A stretch of 64,000 nt of DNA, taken from assembly GCA_963995505.1 (NCBI GenBank), contig OZ023192.1, positions 588,001 through 652,000 on the forward strand, written 5' to 3'. The notes under the pieces are model-generated. The model worked only from the letters and a program-made list of their open reading frames with translations. It was not told the DNA's origin and made no database searches. Positions 22,631 through 34,002 of the stretch are shown one piece after another (position 1 is the stretch's first letter; each line of letters opens with the position of its first letter). This DNA is from Hypericum androsaemum (lineage: Eukaryota > Streptophyta > Magnoliopsida > Malpighiales > Hypericaceae). The translations under genes were made by a program, and so were the position numbers.

Positions 22631-23914
22631 GGAAAAATTAAGTCCTTCGGGTTTGCTTAAATATACTCAAAAGTCCCCCTGTTTGAAAAATGATCATGTT
22701 GTCCCTCTAGTTTGCTTTTATTATACTTTCGGGTCCCTCAATGAATTTTTTTATTTTTTATTGAAATGACGAAAGTACCCTTGAAATAAAAAAACAAAAA
22801 AAAATTGATGACATCATCGCTCCTTCTACCTCTTACCTTCCCTGCCTCTCAGGCCAATCTTCATCGCCATACCTTTATCGTCATACCCGAAAATAAACTA
22901 GTATTCGACGAAAACCCAGGCCGATTAATATCAGCAAAAAAAAAATTAAACAAAACTCAAATAACTATAACCAAATCCAAACCCAATTGGCAATCCTTGT
23001 TCTTATTTATTGACTCGATGACCTCAGACGGGACTCGCTTCATTCTCCCTTCGTCGATGAGCAGGGATGGGTATCCCCGTCGGCTAGCTCATCGTCCATA
23101 AGAAGTCCCTCTCCACGCTCTCAATTCTCGTCTACAAGAGCCGAGATGGGAATTCCAATTCTCGTCGCCGTCGCTGATTAGGGTTTTGTTATTACGAGAA
23201 CCGTCGTCGCAATTAGTTGTCAGAGGAGACTCGATGGAGGCGGGTTACAATCGACCTTGACAGAGTACAGGGTTTGAGCGTGGGGCTAGAGAAGAGGGGT
23301 TGGGTCCGGTGAGAACATCAGTTGTCTCCTGTATAGAGTACAGTGCCTCTCCCTCGTCTCCTCCAGGATCCACCCCACTGTCAACTCTAACTCCCTCCAC
23401 ATCTGCATCCTACTAAAGTTGTCGATACTAGACAAACCGGTCGTCCGAGCTCCCGCTGCCGCCCAATAATCGGTCGCTGACACGCAGTGAAGAAGGGGTC
23501 TCGATTGAGCGACGGCGAGGGAGGATATTGTTGGGGCTTGAGGGTGGAGTTCTAGTGGTTCTTTGATGACATTGTCGGTGTGGGGCTACTGGCGATTGGA
23601 GTCAATCCCGCTGTCTGAATTTTTGAGGTGTTGTTCCCGGTTTCCAATAGAGGAATTGGAAATTTTTTAGGGTTTTTACACAATTGAGAATTTTTTAGGA
23701 GGAAGACGAAAAGATGATGTCATCAATATTTATTTTTTTTCTAAGGGTATTTTGGTCATTTCATTGACAAAAATAAAAAAGAGCTGCTAACGTGCGCCAG
23801 GGGCCCGAAAGTATAATAAAAGTAAACTAGAGGAACTTCAGAATATATTTTGTGAACAGGAGAGACTTTTGAGTATATTTAAGCAAATCCGAGAGACTTG
23901 AGAGTAATTTTTCC
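22631..23914. mobile_element. Long-TIR MULE-like element with gene-like interior
   Basis: The left end ggaaaaatta then tttgcttaaatatactcaaa is mirrored at the right by tttgagtatatttaagcaaa then taatttttcc. The inverted repeats extend roughly 150-180 bp, through tttattatactttcgggtcc, and reach gatgacatcatc on both sides. Flanks are tatgattta (22622-22630) and tataattta (23915-23923), 8 of 9 bases equal, fitting the 9-bp duplication of Mutator-like elements. The interior (about 22815-23600) is GC-richer and gene-like, but I recognise no protein. It has no transposase, so it is non-autonomous and a Pack-MULE candidate. Related TIR sequence occurs at 27232-30010. Confidence 0.8.
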
Positions 23915-24221
23915 TATAATTTATATCTACTTTTTTATTTGATATTTGATCTCTAATATCCGTACAATATCTACCGACATTTTATAAGCAATTTTGTCTC
24001 GTGATATTTTAACAATGTATCTTGAAACAAATGTCACCTTAAATGAACGTCGAATTTGGTCGTTCTTTTGACAATGTCCAAGAACTTAAATCATTATTAA
24101 TTTGGACTTTTTTTTCCACGTGTCCATTTTGGTTGGTAAAATCACAAGGTTAAAGAATCTATTTTCGGAAAGAAAATGAAAATTCTCAAAATAAAAATTA
24201 GTGTTAACCAAGAAATCTCAA

Positions 24222-26650
24222 GCAGCGACCAGGCTATATGCGAGTGAGGCAGAGTCTTTGAAATGGAACTTGGGTTTTGAGTGTGGTGTTTACGTGGCAT
24301 GTGTTGGAGTGGGAAGGCCTCGTAGTAGGGGGCTTATATTGTTATGGTTTCCTTGCAATCATATATATGTGGAGGTCTCAGAGTCTGCTAGATGGCGATT
24401 TACTGGGTTTTACGGTTGGCCGAGAATGGAGGACAAAGGCTTATCTTAGGATCTATTGTAGCTTCGCGAGTCGGGTCTCTCCTACACGTGGGAAAATGGG
24501 CAAGAGTATGAGAGCTTTATCGAGAGCAAGTTGGATAGGTTATTTGCTACACAAAAGTGGTGTGATTTGTATCCAGCTTCTTGGTTGGAGGCACGGCCTC
24601 GAATCGGGTCTGATTATAGTCTGTTGCACTGTAGGATATGACGTGTTGAGGGGAGAGCGGTTGAGAGGAGGTTTTGCTTCGAGAAAATATGGATGCGACA
24701 TGAAGATTTGGCTAGACAGGTGGAAGTGGCTTGGGAAGGGACACTTGGAGCAGAATTGAGTATATGGATGGAGGCTTGTGGCCAAAACTTGTGGCTTTGG
24801 AATAGGCAGGTTTTTGGGCATGTCGAGCAAGCAAAAAGAAGGCTGGAGGAGGAGATAAGCTCATTACAAGCTCTTCCGCGTACAGGGGATAGGAGGCAGC
24901 GATTACAAGTTTGTTATCAAGAAAGGGAGGAGCTCTTAACCAGAGAAGAGACTATGTAGACGCAGAGGGAACGAGTGGATTGGTTGCAGGAAGGTGACAG
25001 GAATATTGGCTTCTTTCATCAAAAGGCCAGGCATATGGGAACAAGGAATGCTATATCAGAGATTAGTGATGAAGAGGGTGGGAAGCAATTGAAGGGGTGT
25101 TTAAGAGGTTTTTTATGTCTCTATATGCGACAGATGGAGGTGTGGAGGTAGAGACGATCATGAATCAAGTGGGGAAACGGATAATGTAAGAGATGTCGGC
25201 ATTACTTAGGGATCCGCATACAGCTGAGGAGGTTGTGGAGGCACTTGGATAGATGCATCCCACAAAGTTCCCTGGTCCTGATGACATGTCACCTATATTT
25301 TTTCAGAAGATGTGGAACATGGTAGGTCCAACAGTTATGAGTTGTGTTTTGGGAGTTCTGAATGAGGGCCATGATATGGGTACACTGAATGAGACTATAA
25401 TTGCCTTAATTCCCAAGGTAAAGCACCTCATAACCTGAGCGGAGTATCGGTCCATAAGTTTGTGTAATGTGGTAGTTAAGATAATTAAAAAGTCCATCAC
25501 GAATCGACCGAAAGGTGTGCTTCCCTCCATTATTCATGACAACCAGAGTGCCTTTGTTCCTAGTAGATTGATTACAACTAACGTGCTGGTTGCCTTTGAG
25601 GCTTATCACTATCTGAAGAAGCAAAAGCAGGGGCGGCGAAGTTTTTGTGCTCTTAGGCTGGATATGATGAAAGCTTATGATAGGGTGGAGTGGGGTTTCT
25701 TAGAGTAGATGATAGGGGCCCTTGGTTTTGAAGCATCTTTTGTCAGTCTGGTTATGAGGTGTGTTTGATCGGTCCGATATGTGGTACAGGTGGGAGAATA
25801 TTTCTCTCCAGGGAGAGGGCTGAGACAGGGTGATCCACTATCCCCTTAGTGTTTGCAGGTGACATGTTGCGCTCGGCCTCAGAGTTGGTGGAGGCGGCGG
25901 TCAACTTGTGGCATGACTATTTAGGGGCGAATGTGCTGTGTCACCCGCTCGAGTTCGGCGACATGCAAAGTGGCGGCTACCAATCCAGGGTTGATTAAAA
26001 ATTAATATTGATGCATGTATAGTGGCCAGGGTCAGATAGGTGTGGTGGTGCGAGATCGTGATGGAGGTGCCAAACATTGTTCATCCGCTGTTACTGGAGG
26101 CATGTGGAGTACGTGTGTGAAACTAGCAGTGAATAAGGGTTTCTCAAGGGTGATGATTGAATCCGACTGTCTATCTTTGGTTCAAGCTCTTAGTCAGAAC
26201 AGTCAAGATAGGAGTGACTTGGCAAATATTGTGGCATATTGTAAGGAGATAGCTCTTGTTTTGACTGAATGTTGATTCCAGTATGCAAGCAGAGAGGCGA
26301 ACAGAGCTGCACATGGCTTGGCTAAGGTAGTGATGGCCTCGGGTGCGAGGGTGTTTGGATTTCGTGGATGCTCCAAACTTTATGGAGGAGGTACTTGATC
26401 GTGATGCTTCTGGGATTGGAGTTGGATAGTGGGATGGGTTTGGGTGGAATTTTTTAGTTTCTATTCTTGCAAGGGATGGGTGTATCAGGGGTCAGTGTGT
26501 ATTGCTCATTATCTCGCAGTGTTATCGCTAGTGTGCTCTTTTCCCTACACCGGGTTTTTTCGTGAGGGCAGGTTTTACTTATGTAGGTTTTACCGAGGCT
26601 GGCGGCTGTAACCTGGTACTTGTACTGGGTGAGCTCTACACATTAAGGGA
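24222..26650 (+). pseudogene. LINE (L1-type) remnant, 5'-truncated and internally deleted
   Basis: Fragments of a plant L1 ORF2 appear in order but in shifting frames. First is the end of an apurinic-type endonuclease (NLGFECGVYVACVGVGRPRS near 24260-24320). Reverse transcriptase follows (PDDMSPIFFQKMWN near 25270, DNQSAFVPSRLITTNV near 25540, LRLDMMKAYDRVEW near 25660, GRGLRQGDPL near 25815). Then comes an abrupt jump at about 25855 to an RNase H-like piece (VMIESDCLSLVQALSQNSQD near 26150). The RT catalytic FADD region and the zinc/linker part are missing, so a deletion of over 1 kb relative to the minus-strand LINE at 41947-48304 is inferred. Stop codons and frameshifts are numerous. Transposition is impossible. 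No target duplication or clear A-tail was found. Confidence 0.85.
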
Positions 26651-26699
26651 ATTATCTTTACCAATATTTTACAAAATGTGGTCCAAAATTAAATTCGAG

Positions 26700-27231
26700 T
26701 CAATTTTTCCCTAAAACCCAGAATGCAGTTTGACCGGCTAAAATCCTGTAGGACAGCCCAGTCAGGTGCTTCCGGGTGACCCGGTTCGCCTGGATCAGAA
26801 AAATTAGTGTTTATTTTTTCCATTTTTATCTGATTTAATTTAGAAACAAAACTTCAACTTTCACATTCGGAGCGTGTACATCACTTTTTGATCACAAAAA
26901 ACTTATTTTTTAACAATTCTTGATAATATTTTAACTAAGTCAACGAATTGGACTAATATGTCGAACCTGAAAACTTGTATAATCATCTTCTTGTTCTTCT
27001 AGACTTGTTCAATTCATGTTTGAAGACTTTGTTTGGATAAATTGTATAACAAAGTTGCTAAATATTTGAACTTATTTAATATTTTATTATTTTTTATATT
27101 AAATTAAATTTATTAAATATTATTTAATTATATTAATATAAAATAGAAGTAATGGTCCGACGAGCGGCCCGACCGGGTGAACCAGAAATTTTAAAAATTC
27201 AAGGTCGCCTTCCGGGTCTGTTTTAAAAATA
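26700..27231. repeat. 'gtccgaccgg' family repeat, diverged copy
   Basis: The left part has cagtttgaccggctaaaatc and gggtgacccggttcgcctgg; the right part has ggtccgacgagcggcccgac and ccgggtctgttttaaaaata. The arrangement (GC-rich inverted words at both ends, AT-rich centre, tttaaaa at the edge) matches the element at 1134-1586. I could not find a target duplication. Confidence 0.5.
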
Positions 27232-27664
27232 TGAGAAAATTATTCTCAAATCCCTGGAGTTTGCTTAAATATACTCAAACCTCCCCTCTGTTCACAAAAG
27301 GGAAAAGTCTACTTAAGTACCTTGTGGTATCGCAAAAAATCAAGTTAGTACCTTGTGGTTTAAAATATATCAATTGAGTCAAACTTATTGTAATTAAAAT
27401 TAATTAGAGGCCCGGGCAGCTGCCCGGAACCTACCCGTCCTGCTCGAACTTTGCCCGGCCAACTTGGCTAGCCACATCACCAAAATTTGATGACGTGGTG
27501 CCACGTGGCTATCTCTTTTCTTTCTCTCCTTGGATCTTAAATCCCTAAATTCCTCGACGTCAAGATCTGAAATTAATATTAATCAATATTCTTCCCGATG
27601 TCGTCGTGTTCTCGCGAAGGCTTAATAGAAGTAGCCCGACGAGGATGGTGATTATCCCTCATCT

Positions 27665-27703
<39 letters not shown>

Positions 27704-30010
27704 TGGATCTAATAGTGATAGAGACAATGTCGTTCAATCAAAAATCAATCACCGCAGCTGATACGACTATACCGCCGTTCTTTCCCTTCATCTTCCTGAC
27801 GACAAAGGACCTGCGCATAAGGTTAGGGGTTAACGCAGGGGACGACGGTGATGCCCACGGTGATGTTCGGGGTTAACGCGGGGGTCAGGTACTTGGCTCG
27901 CCATATCTTCTCCCGCTCCTCCGCCTGAGAAAGCCACATGCTCGCTAGAGAAGGGCCAACGATAGGGCACCGGCGAAGGAGGGACGACCAAAAAATCCAC
28001 AAATCTCGTTCAACATTGTCTGGCAGCGCGTGTTGACCACCGATGATGACGTGCCTCTCTCGTCCCTCCTCTGGCAGCGCGTGTCGGCCCCGACGACGAC
28101 GTGCTCGATGACCCATTGAGCATTATCATAGAGTCGTACGTGGAGCTCTTGCTCTGCCTGATTCAATGGGTTTACAAGTTGATAAGGCAATTTGGTGGCC
28201 TGTGGTGGTTGGGAAGAGTGGAGGAAGGCGACGGATTACATGGCCGTCCATAGCTCGGAGAAGGTGAGGCAGCGTCGAGAAGAACCCATTGAAGGCGGCA
28301 TCCACGAGGACGATTAGGGTTTTAATTGTTGAAGTTAAACTTTGGGAATGGTTTTATTCGTTGATTTTATTAGTGAGCTCGTTGATTTTATTCTTTGTTG
28401 CTTTTAAATTTTTGTTTTGATTTTTTACAGTAAGAGGAGGAGGAGGAGGAGGAGGAGAAGAAGAGGAAGGAGAGAGAGAGAAAGAGAAGAGATAGCCACG
28501 TGGCGCCATGTCATCAAATTTTGGTGATGTGGCTAGCCAAATTAGTCGGGCAAAGTTCGGACAGGACGAGTAGGTTCCGGGCAGCTGTCCGGACCTCTAA
28601 TTAATTTTAATTGCAATAAGTTTGACTCAATTGATACGTTTTAAATCACAGTACTAACTTGATTTTTTGCGATACCACAGGTATTTAAGTGGACTTTTCC
28701 CTTCACAAAATACATTCTGAAGTTCCTCTAGTTTGCTTTTATTATACTTTCGAGTCCCTAAATAAGTTTCTTTCTTTTTTTATCATTGAAATGAAAAAAT
28801 ACCCTTAGAACAAAAAAATGAAAAAATTTGCTGACATCACTCTTCTTCTCCAACGATCGTCAACAAGCTTCATCTCTAAAATTCGGTGCCAATTAAACAA
28901 ACAAATTGTTTCGTTCAAAACTCAACTTTCAAAACCCAAAATCCAAGATCCAAACCGCCCTAAATCAAATCCACAAGAACCTTAAATCCCTAATTCAAGA
29001 CACAAGAACCCTAAATACCCAATTTTACTCATTGAAACGACGATGAAATCCAGACAAACGAGAGGCGAACTGAGCGCACCGTTCATAGCCCCAGAGCTCA
29101 TGCAGGTTCTTCCCCTGTTGCCCGAAGAGGATGTTCCTTTGAGACTCAATCCACTGCCGGCGGTAACCGCTCCACCGGGGCCCACTCATCATCAGGACCA
29201 ATTGAAATTGATGTCGAGGTCCCACAGACAGTCAATTGGTGGTGGTAATCACTCCACTGGGGCCCACTCATCGTCGAGACCCGACCTGGCTTGATCTTGA
29301 ACGCCTGCCCTAGGACCTAACACCCCGCTCCCTCCCTTGTCGAGTTCCAAAAGAGTCGCCAGAGGGGATCGATGCTGAAGAGCTCATCGGCAACAAGGCT
29401 GATCTATCGAACCAACGGGCCATCCCCGCTGAGGACACCATCAAGTTCACTGAAGACCAGGGCCTCTTCTTCTCTGAGGCTTTGGCCCTCAGCGGTGACG
29501 TGAAGAACTTATCGACGGGTCTCTTGCTCTTGTTGATTTTGGTCAGAATCGGGATAAAATCTACCTGAGGAAGGATGAGGAGTCGGTACTGGGGACAGCG
29601 TCGTGGGGGTGGAGAATGAGGAGTTGGGGGAGATGGGAAGGAAGAAGGGGAAAAAGGAGACATAATTAGGAAGAAGGGGACGGAGATGGGTCAATTAATT
29701 TTGATGGGTCCCCTGGGTTGGGTTAATTAATTTGTGTTCTTGGATGTTGAAAATTCTGGGATCGTGACTTTGACAGCTTCTTCTTCTTTAATGTTTGATT
29801 TTTAATTGTGTTTTTTTGTGTTGAAAATTCTGAGGAAGAAGATGGTATAATGTCACCAATTTTTTGTTGTTTTAAAGAATATTTTTGTCATTTCAATGAC
29901 AAAAATATAAAAAAATTTATTAGGGACCCAAAAGTATAATAAAATCAAACTAGAAGAACGTAAGAATGTATTTTATAAACAGGAGAGATTTTTGAGTATA
30001 TTTACAGGAA
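27232..30010. mobile_element. Outer long-TIR MULE-like element, interrupted by a nested element
   Basis: The left end (tttgcttaaatatactcaaa at about 27260) and right end (tttgagtatattta at about 29992) carry the same TIR family as 22631-23914. Both show the tttattatactttcgagtcc block (28737 and the complement near 29930) and a 'gaaatgacaaaaatacc'-like block. The left TIR is split at ttcacaaaa by the inner element 27300-28701. The right end lacks the last 30-40 bases. The interior (about 28850-29700) is GC-richer with open stretches on both strands, such as 29043-29294 (+) and 29310-29663 (-). I cannot match these to a family; they may be captured gene fragments. Confidence 0.7.
27300..28701. 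mobile_element. Nested MULE-like element with ~220-bp TIRs and 9-bp TSD
   Basis: The 1402-bp element starts gggaaaagtctacttaagta and ends with the complement, tatttaagtggacttttccc. The TIRs extend about 220 bp and include the palindrome ccgggcagctgcccgg and ccacatcaccaaaatttgat. It is flanked by the perfect 9-bp direct repeat ttcacaaaa (27291-27299, 28702-28710), which is also the break in the surrounding element's TIR. The interior has a CT tract (27662-27702) and GC-rich gene-like sequence (27823-28190 open on the minus strand) but no transposase. A related element lies at 48366-49633. Confidence 0.9.
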
Positions 30011-30255
30011 TGTGTTTACGTACTGTGTTTCTTTGAACACTTAGCAAGGGTAGATTATCTGTTTTAGACTTGAGACGTTTGGAGGGTAGATTGGGTGTGA
30101 TCAAGTTATCTCAGTAGGTAAGAATTGATTTATGACCTGATGTCGGATTTGGCTGTGACATTGTACAACGTTGTATGCTTATTATTAATGAAGAGAATTG
30201 TTTATCCTAAAAAAAATTTCAAGTAGCATTGTTTAAAAAAAAGGGCCTACAAAGC

Positions 30256-31742
30256 GAGGACGGATTGAGTGGGGACTAATAAAAAGTTGTCCATAGGTGG
30301 GGACTAGATTTAGAGCCCTCAGATTCGATTTTTAAAAAAAATTTACATCCAATGGTCAATAACCAATCAGGGACATTTTTGACTTTTTAAACAAAAAACT
30401 AGGTTAAACCAACCATATCTCTTCCTCTCCCACCCTCTCTTTCACTAATTAAAAAATCTCTCCCTCTCTCTCTCTCCTCTCTCTCTCTCTCCCCCCTTGA
30501 ACCACCCACCTTCGGCACAGGAATCCAGGAAATGGGTCCCATGGTGTTGGCGACGGATCTGCTGGCCGAGTCCCGTCCGCTGCTGCCCGGCGTCACCCCG
30601 CCGTCGAGGAGAGAGAGAGCTCGGCGGAAGAAGAAGGAGCCGTCAAGGAGAGAGAGAGAGCTCGGGGAGAGAGCCCACGAACCCGCGCCGTGCCTAGAGG
30701 AGACGTGCTCGCCGTCGCTCGTCCGTCGCCTGGAGTGCCGCCGCCGCTTGCTGTCTGTGAAGAAGAAGAAGAAACGACGAAAGGAGAATACAGTAGTGAT
30801 ATTGGTTTTCTACGGTAGTAATAATAGTTTTCTACAGTAGTGATATTGGTTTTCTACGGTAGTAATAATGGTTTTCTACAGTAGTGATATTGGTTTTCTA
30901 CAGTATTGATATTGGTTTTCGCGACCACTTTTGTTTGGTTTGAGTCTGTAATGATATTGGTTTTAGTCTGTATGATATTGGTTTCAGTCGCTGATGATAT
31001 TGGTTTGAGTATGTATTATTATTGGTTTTCAGATGTAATGATATTGGTTTGAGTACGTACTGATATTAGTTTTTGTCTATACTGATATTAGTTTTACTCT
31101 GTACTGATATTGGTTTCAATCGCTAATAATATTGGCTTGAGTATGTATTGATATTGGTTTGAGTACATCTTGTTATTGATTTGATTACCTATTGATATTG
31201 GTTTTACTACGTATTGACATTGGTTTTAGTCTGTACTGATATTGGTTTTCAGATGTACTGATATTGGTTTGAGTACGTACTGATATTGGTTTGAGTACGT
31301 ACTGATATTGGTTTGAGTACGTAATGATATTGGTTCGAGTACGTACTGATATTGGTTCGAGTACGTACTGATATTGGTTCGAGTACGTACTGATATTGGT
31401 TTGAATACGTACTGATATTGGTTTTCTATTGTATTTTCGTTCTTTGGTTTTTTGAGTTTATTTAAAAAATAATAATCTGGTAGCTGGTAGAATTTTTGAA
31501 ATTGACAATAATTTAATGAGAGAGAGAAAGAATCCCTTCCTCTTTTAACGTGAGATTAGTTTTTTTTTTTACTTTTTTAGTCTTTCCATAAAAAGTGTGC
31601 CAGCTAATTTTCCATCTCCCCTTTTGTTTTTATTAGTTTTCCAATTTTATCCTTAATTATTTTATTAATACCTAGATTACCACAATCTTCTTTTTAGTCC
31701 CTAAATTTGGAAATTAACCTTGTCCTCGTAGAATTTGCACCC
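30256..31742 (-). mobile_element. Minisatellite-bearing MITE, expanded copy (D)
   Basis: It is flanked by the perfect 10-bp direct repeat cctacaaagc (30246-30255, 31743-31752). The left end has ggattgagtggggact at 30262 and ccataggtggggactag; the right end has tttagtccctaaatttgg. Both are complements of the ends of the copies at 49786, 54762 and 57870. At 1487 bp it is about five times longer than those copies. The extra length is a tandem array (30793-31430) and a GC-rich gene-like block (about 30515-30790) open on the plus strand, with Arg/Lys/Glu-rich coding of no recognised family. There is no transposase. Confidence 0.75.
30793..31430. repeat. Minisatellite array, unit about 20-22 bp
   Basis: About 28-30 imperfect copies of tgatattggttt followed by a variable spacer (tctacagtag, gagtacgtac or tagtctgt). 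The last third (about 31240-31420) is the most regular, with tgatattggtttgagtacgt repeated head to tail, which suggests recent expansion. The core is the complement of aaaccaatatca in the short MITE copies elsewhere. Confidence 0.9.
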
Positions 31743-31752
31743 CCTACAAAGC

Positions 31753-32129
31753 TGTTCAGCTACGAGAAGGGCCCGAGACAAGGGATCTTGTCCCCTTTTC
31801 TATTCATTATTATGGCGGAGGGTCTATTAGTAAGTGTATTTATTATGTATATTGTCAAAATATAAGTTCTATTTGTGTGTTATTACCCATCGTGTCAATT
31901 GGAGGACAAAGAGTTACCACTGAAGTGTGAAACATGTTAAATCTCATTGATCGTTTTATATTTATAAACTACAAGATATTAAAATAAAATTTTAATTATT
32001 TTACTCCTTATAGTTATTTCTGGATTTAGTTGGTTTTTTTTTCCTTGTGGTTATCCTCGTTGGTGCGGGATTCCTTATGCAATTGAGGAACATATGTGCC
32101 GCCTCAAAAAAAATTGGACGTTATTCGTC
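31753..32129. other. Spacer without recognisable gene
   Basis: AT-rich spacer between two mobile elements. I see no coding frame, TIR or tandem repeat. Confidence 0.4.
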
Positions 32130-32134
32130 TATGA

Positions 32135-32907
32135 TGTTGGGTTTTTTAATGCAAAATGAATGCATTTGGTCCAAAGCGTAAAAGCCTAAAGTGGGATGTC
32201 CAATATGAATGGAAAATGGCAATCTCAGATTGAAAAGTGTAACAAAAATTTTATAGTACATAAAGAGATGCTCTTTGTTAGCTAGGAAATGAATTGACCA
32301 TCGAGAAAGCTAACTCGGACCATTGCGCGCGCATGGCGCATTGGACGCAGGTCGCAATGGGCGCTTTGAGGCGCATTTGGCAAATCCAGAAGGTTGAAGG
32401 GCGCACAGTCGAATCCAGAAGTTCCCAGAACCCCGAAGGGACGCGAGTGTGCTGTCTGCCTGCCGAAGGGGTGCCTACGACCTTCGAAGAGCCATGAACG
32501 AATTGGCTGAAGAGGCACCTGAAGGGCAGCCTGCTTGCTAGTCGAACGGACGCGTTTCCTCGGAATTGCTTCGTGCCCCCTCGGAAGTGCCTGCCTCCAC
32601 TCCATCCAGCACCTATAAATAGGTCCCTCTCCCTCATTTGCAACTCACTCCGAACACTCATTGCATTATCAATAGTCGTTCTCCTCTCTCCCTATCTCAG
32701 AAAGTTTCAAATATCCAAGGTTTGCCTGAAGCTTCGAGGGTCGTTGTGCTACGAACTCGGAAGCAGCCTAGTCGTTGTATCTTGGGGACGATTGCCGCAG
32801 CCCGTAAGCACTGAATACGGGGCAATCTCGTCTTACGGAGAAAGAGTCCAACTCTTGCCTCGACTATACCAGATCATAATCAAGTACACCACCTCCGACA
32901 AACAACA
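32135..32907 (+). mobile_element. Solo LTR of a retrotransposon, 773 bp
   Basis: It begins TGTTGGG and ends CAACAACA, with the inverted terminal pair TGTTG/CAACA. It is flanked by the 5-bp target duplication tatga on both sides (32130-32134 and 32908-32912). A TATA-like cctataaatag lies at about 32612-32622, where an LTR U3 promoter should be, followed by a GC-rich transcribed portion. No internal retroviral-type genes are present. The structure is what unequal recombination between two LTRs leaves behind. Open frames inside (for example 32278-32661) are by-products of GC-rich LTR sequence. Confidence 0.85.
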
Positions 32908-32912
32908 TATGA

Positions 32913-33551
32913 TTAGTGTCCGTGCATAAATAAATGTGGACCGACTGATTAAATAAAATAATGGTTAATTTTAATTTTCTGTTCCAAAGTTCACGAGTCA
33001 TTTATCATCCTGTTATAATTATCATCTTCTAACAAAAAATTAATCACTAGTGAACGTTAGTATCATAATTTGGACATCTATGACCGTGTAAATTGATGTC
33101 ATTTTTCACAAATAAATTAAAAATTAAGGGATATTTAAGATTTAAATCATGACATATGTAATCAAAATTTAAACAATAAAAATAAAGTAGGTATTTTTTT
33201 ATAAATAAAATGTTAGTACTCCTAAAAAAACCCAAAATAATCACACCACATGTACACTTGCAACTAATTATGATTTTCAAAGTGTGAACATGGATTTCAA
33301 TCTGAAGTTCTCGCTCTACCTATTTGGCCATTTCTACTTGAGGCAGATCTCGATAAGGGGGAGTTCTAGCATCAATAAATTATAATATTGTAGAACCAAC
33401 TCTTGAGATAAATCAACTATATTAACTACACCTAGTATTCTTCTATACTATCTATTATCTAGACACACATTTGACTGACTGATTCAGTTTTAAACATTAT
33501 AGAACTTTTAAAAAGTGGCAAAACACATTGGACACATACTAAGTTAATTAT
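32913..33551. other. AT-rich spacer
   Basis: No coding frame or element boundary recognised. Confidence 0.4.
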
Positions 33552-33560
33552 ATTTTGTCA

Positions 33561-33993
33561 ACGTTTTAAAAAATTGAACCGAAAGGTGAATCAGAAATCT
33601 TTGTTTTTTAGTTCACCTGGTCGAACTGCCGGTCGAACTGAGACTTTTTTATAATATTAATAATTATTAATTAAGGTTAAATAAGTGAAATAGGTTCTTT
33701 CGTTTCTTCATTCTGTTAGTGAAATTAGGTTTTTTATTTTTGTTGGGCAGTGGAATCGTAGGTTAGGAAATTTCTAATTTAGGTCTTTTGTGTTTTTTGG
33801 TGTTTTTAAGCTTTTAGTCATCCATATTTCCTAGTACCGGTCGGACCAGGTTAACTAGAAGAGTCCAACTGAGCGGTTCAACCGTATTTAGAGTGGTCTA
33901 ACTGCTATTCAGGTTTTAGCAGAAAAATGAGCTGGAATTTGTACCGGCATCTGACTCGGACCACCGGTCGAACCGTGATTTTTAAAACATTGC
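33561..33993. mobile_element. Small TIR element of the 'gtccgaccgg' family
   Basis: The ends acgttttaaaaaattg and tttttaaaacattgc are near inverted repeats. Flanks are attttgtca (33552-33560) and attttgtta (33994-34002), 8 of 9 bases equal. The interior has ggtcgaactgccggtcgaac on the left and accaccggtcgaaccgtg on the right. It is non-coding and the same design as 1134-1586. Confidence 0.65.
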
Positions 33994-34002
33994 ATTTTGT
34001 TA

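Noticed and set aside
29025..29690. Overlapping open frames on both strands
   Set aside because: They lie in the interior of a TIR element and none resembles a known protein strongly enough to call a gene; kept as possible captured fragments only.
30793..31430. Could be read as a CRISPR-like regular array
   Set aside because: Units are imperfect and contiguous with degenerate spacers, in a plant nuclear context; it is a minisatellite.
32278..32661. 127-codon minus-strand frame, Arg/Ser-rich
   Set aside because: It lies inside the solo LTR, which is GC-rich and stop-poor; no protein family resemblance.
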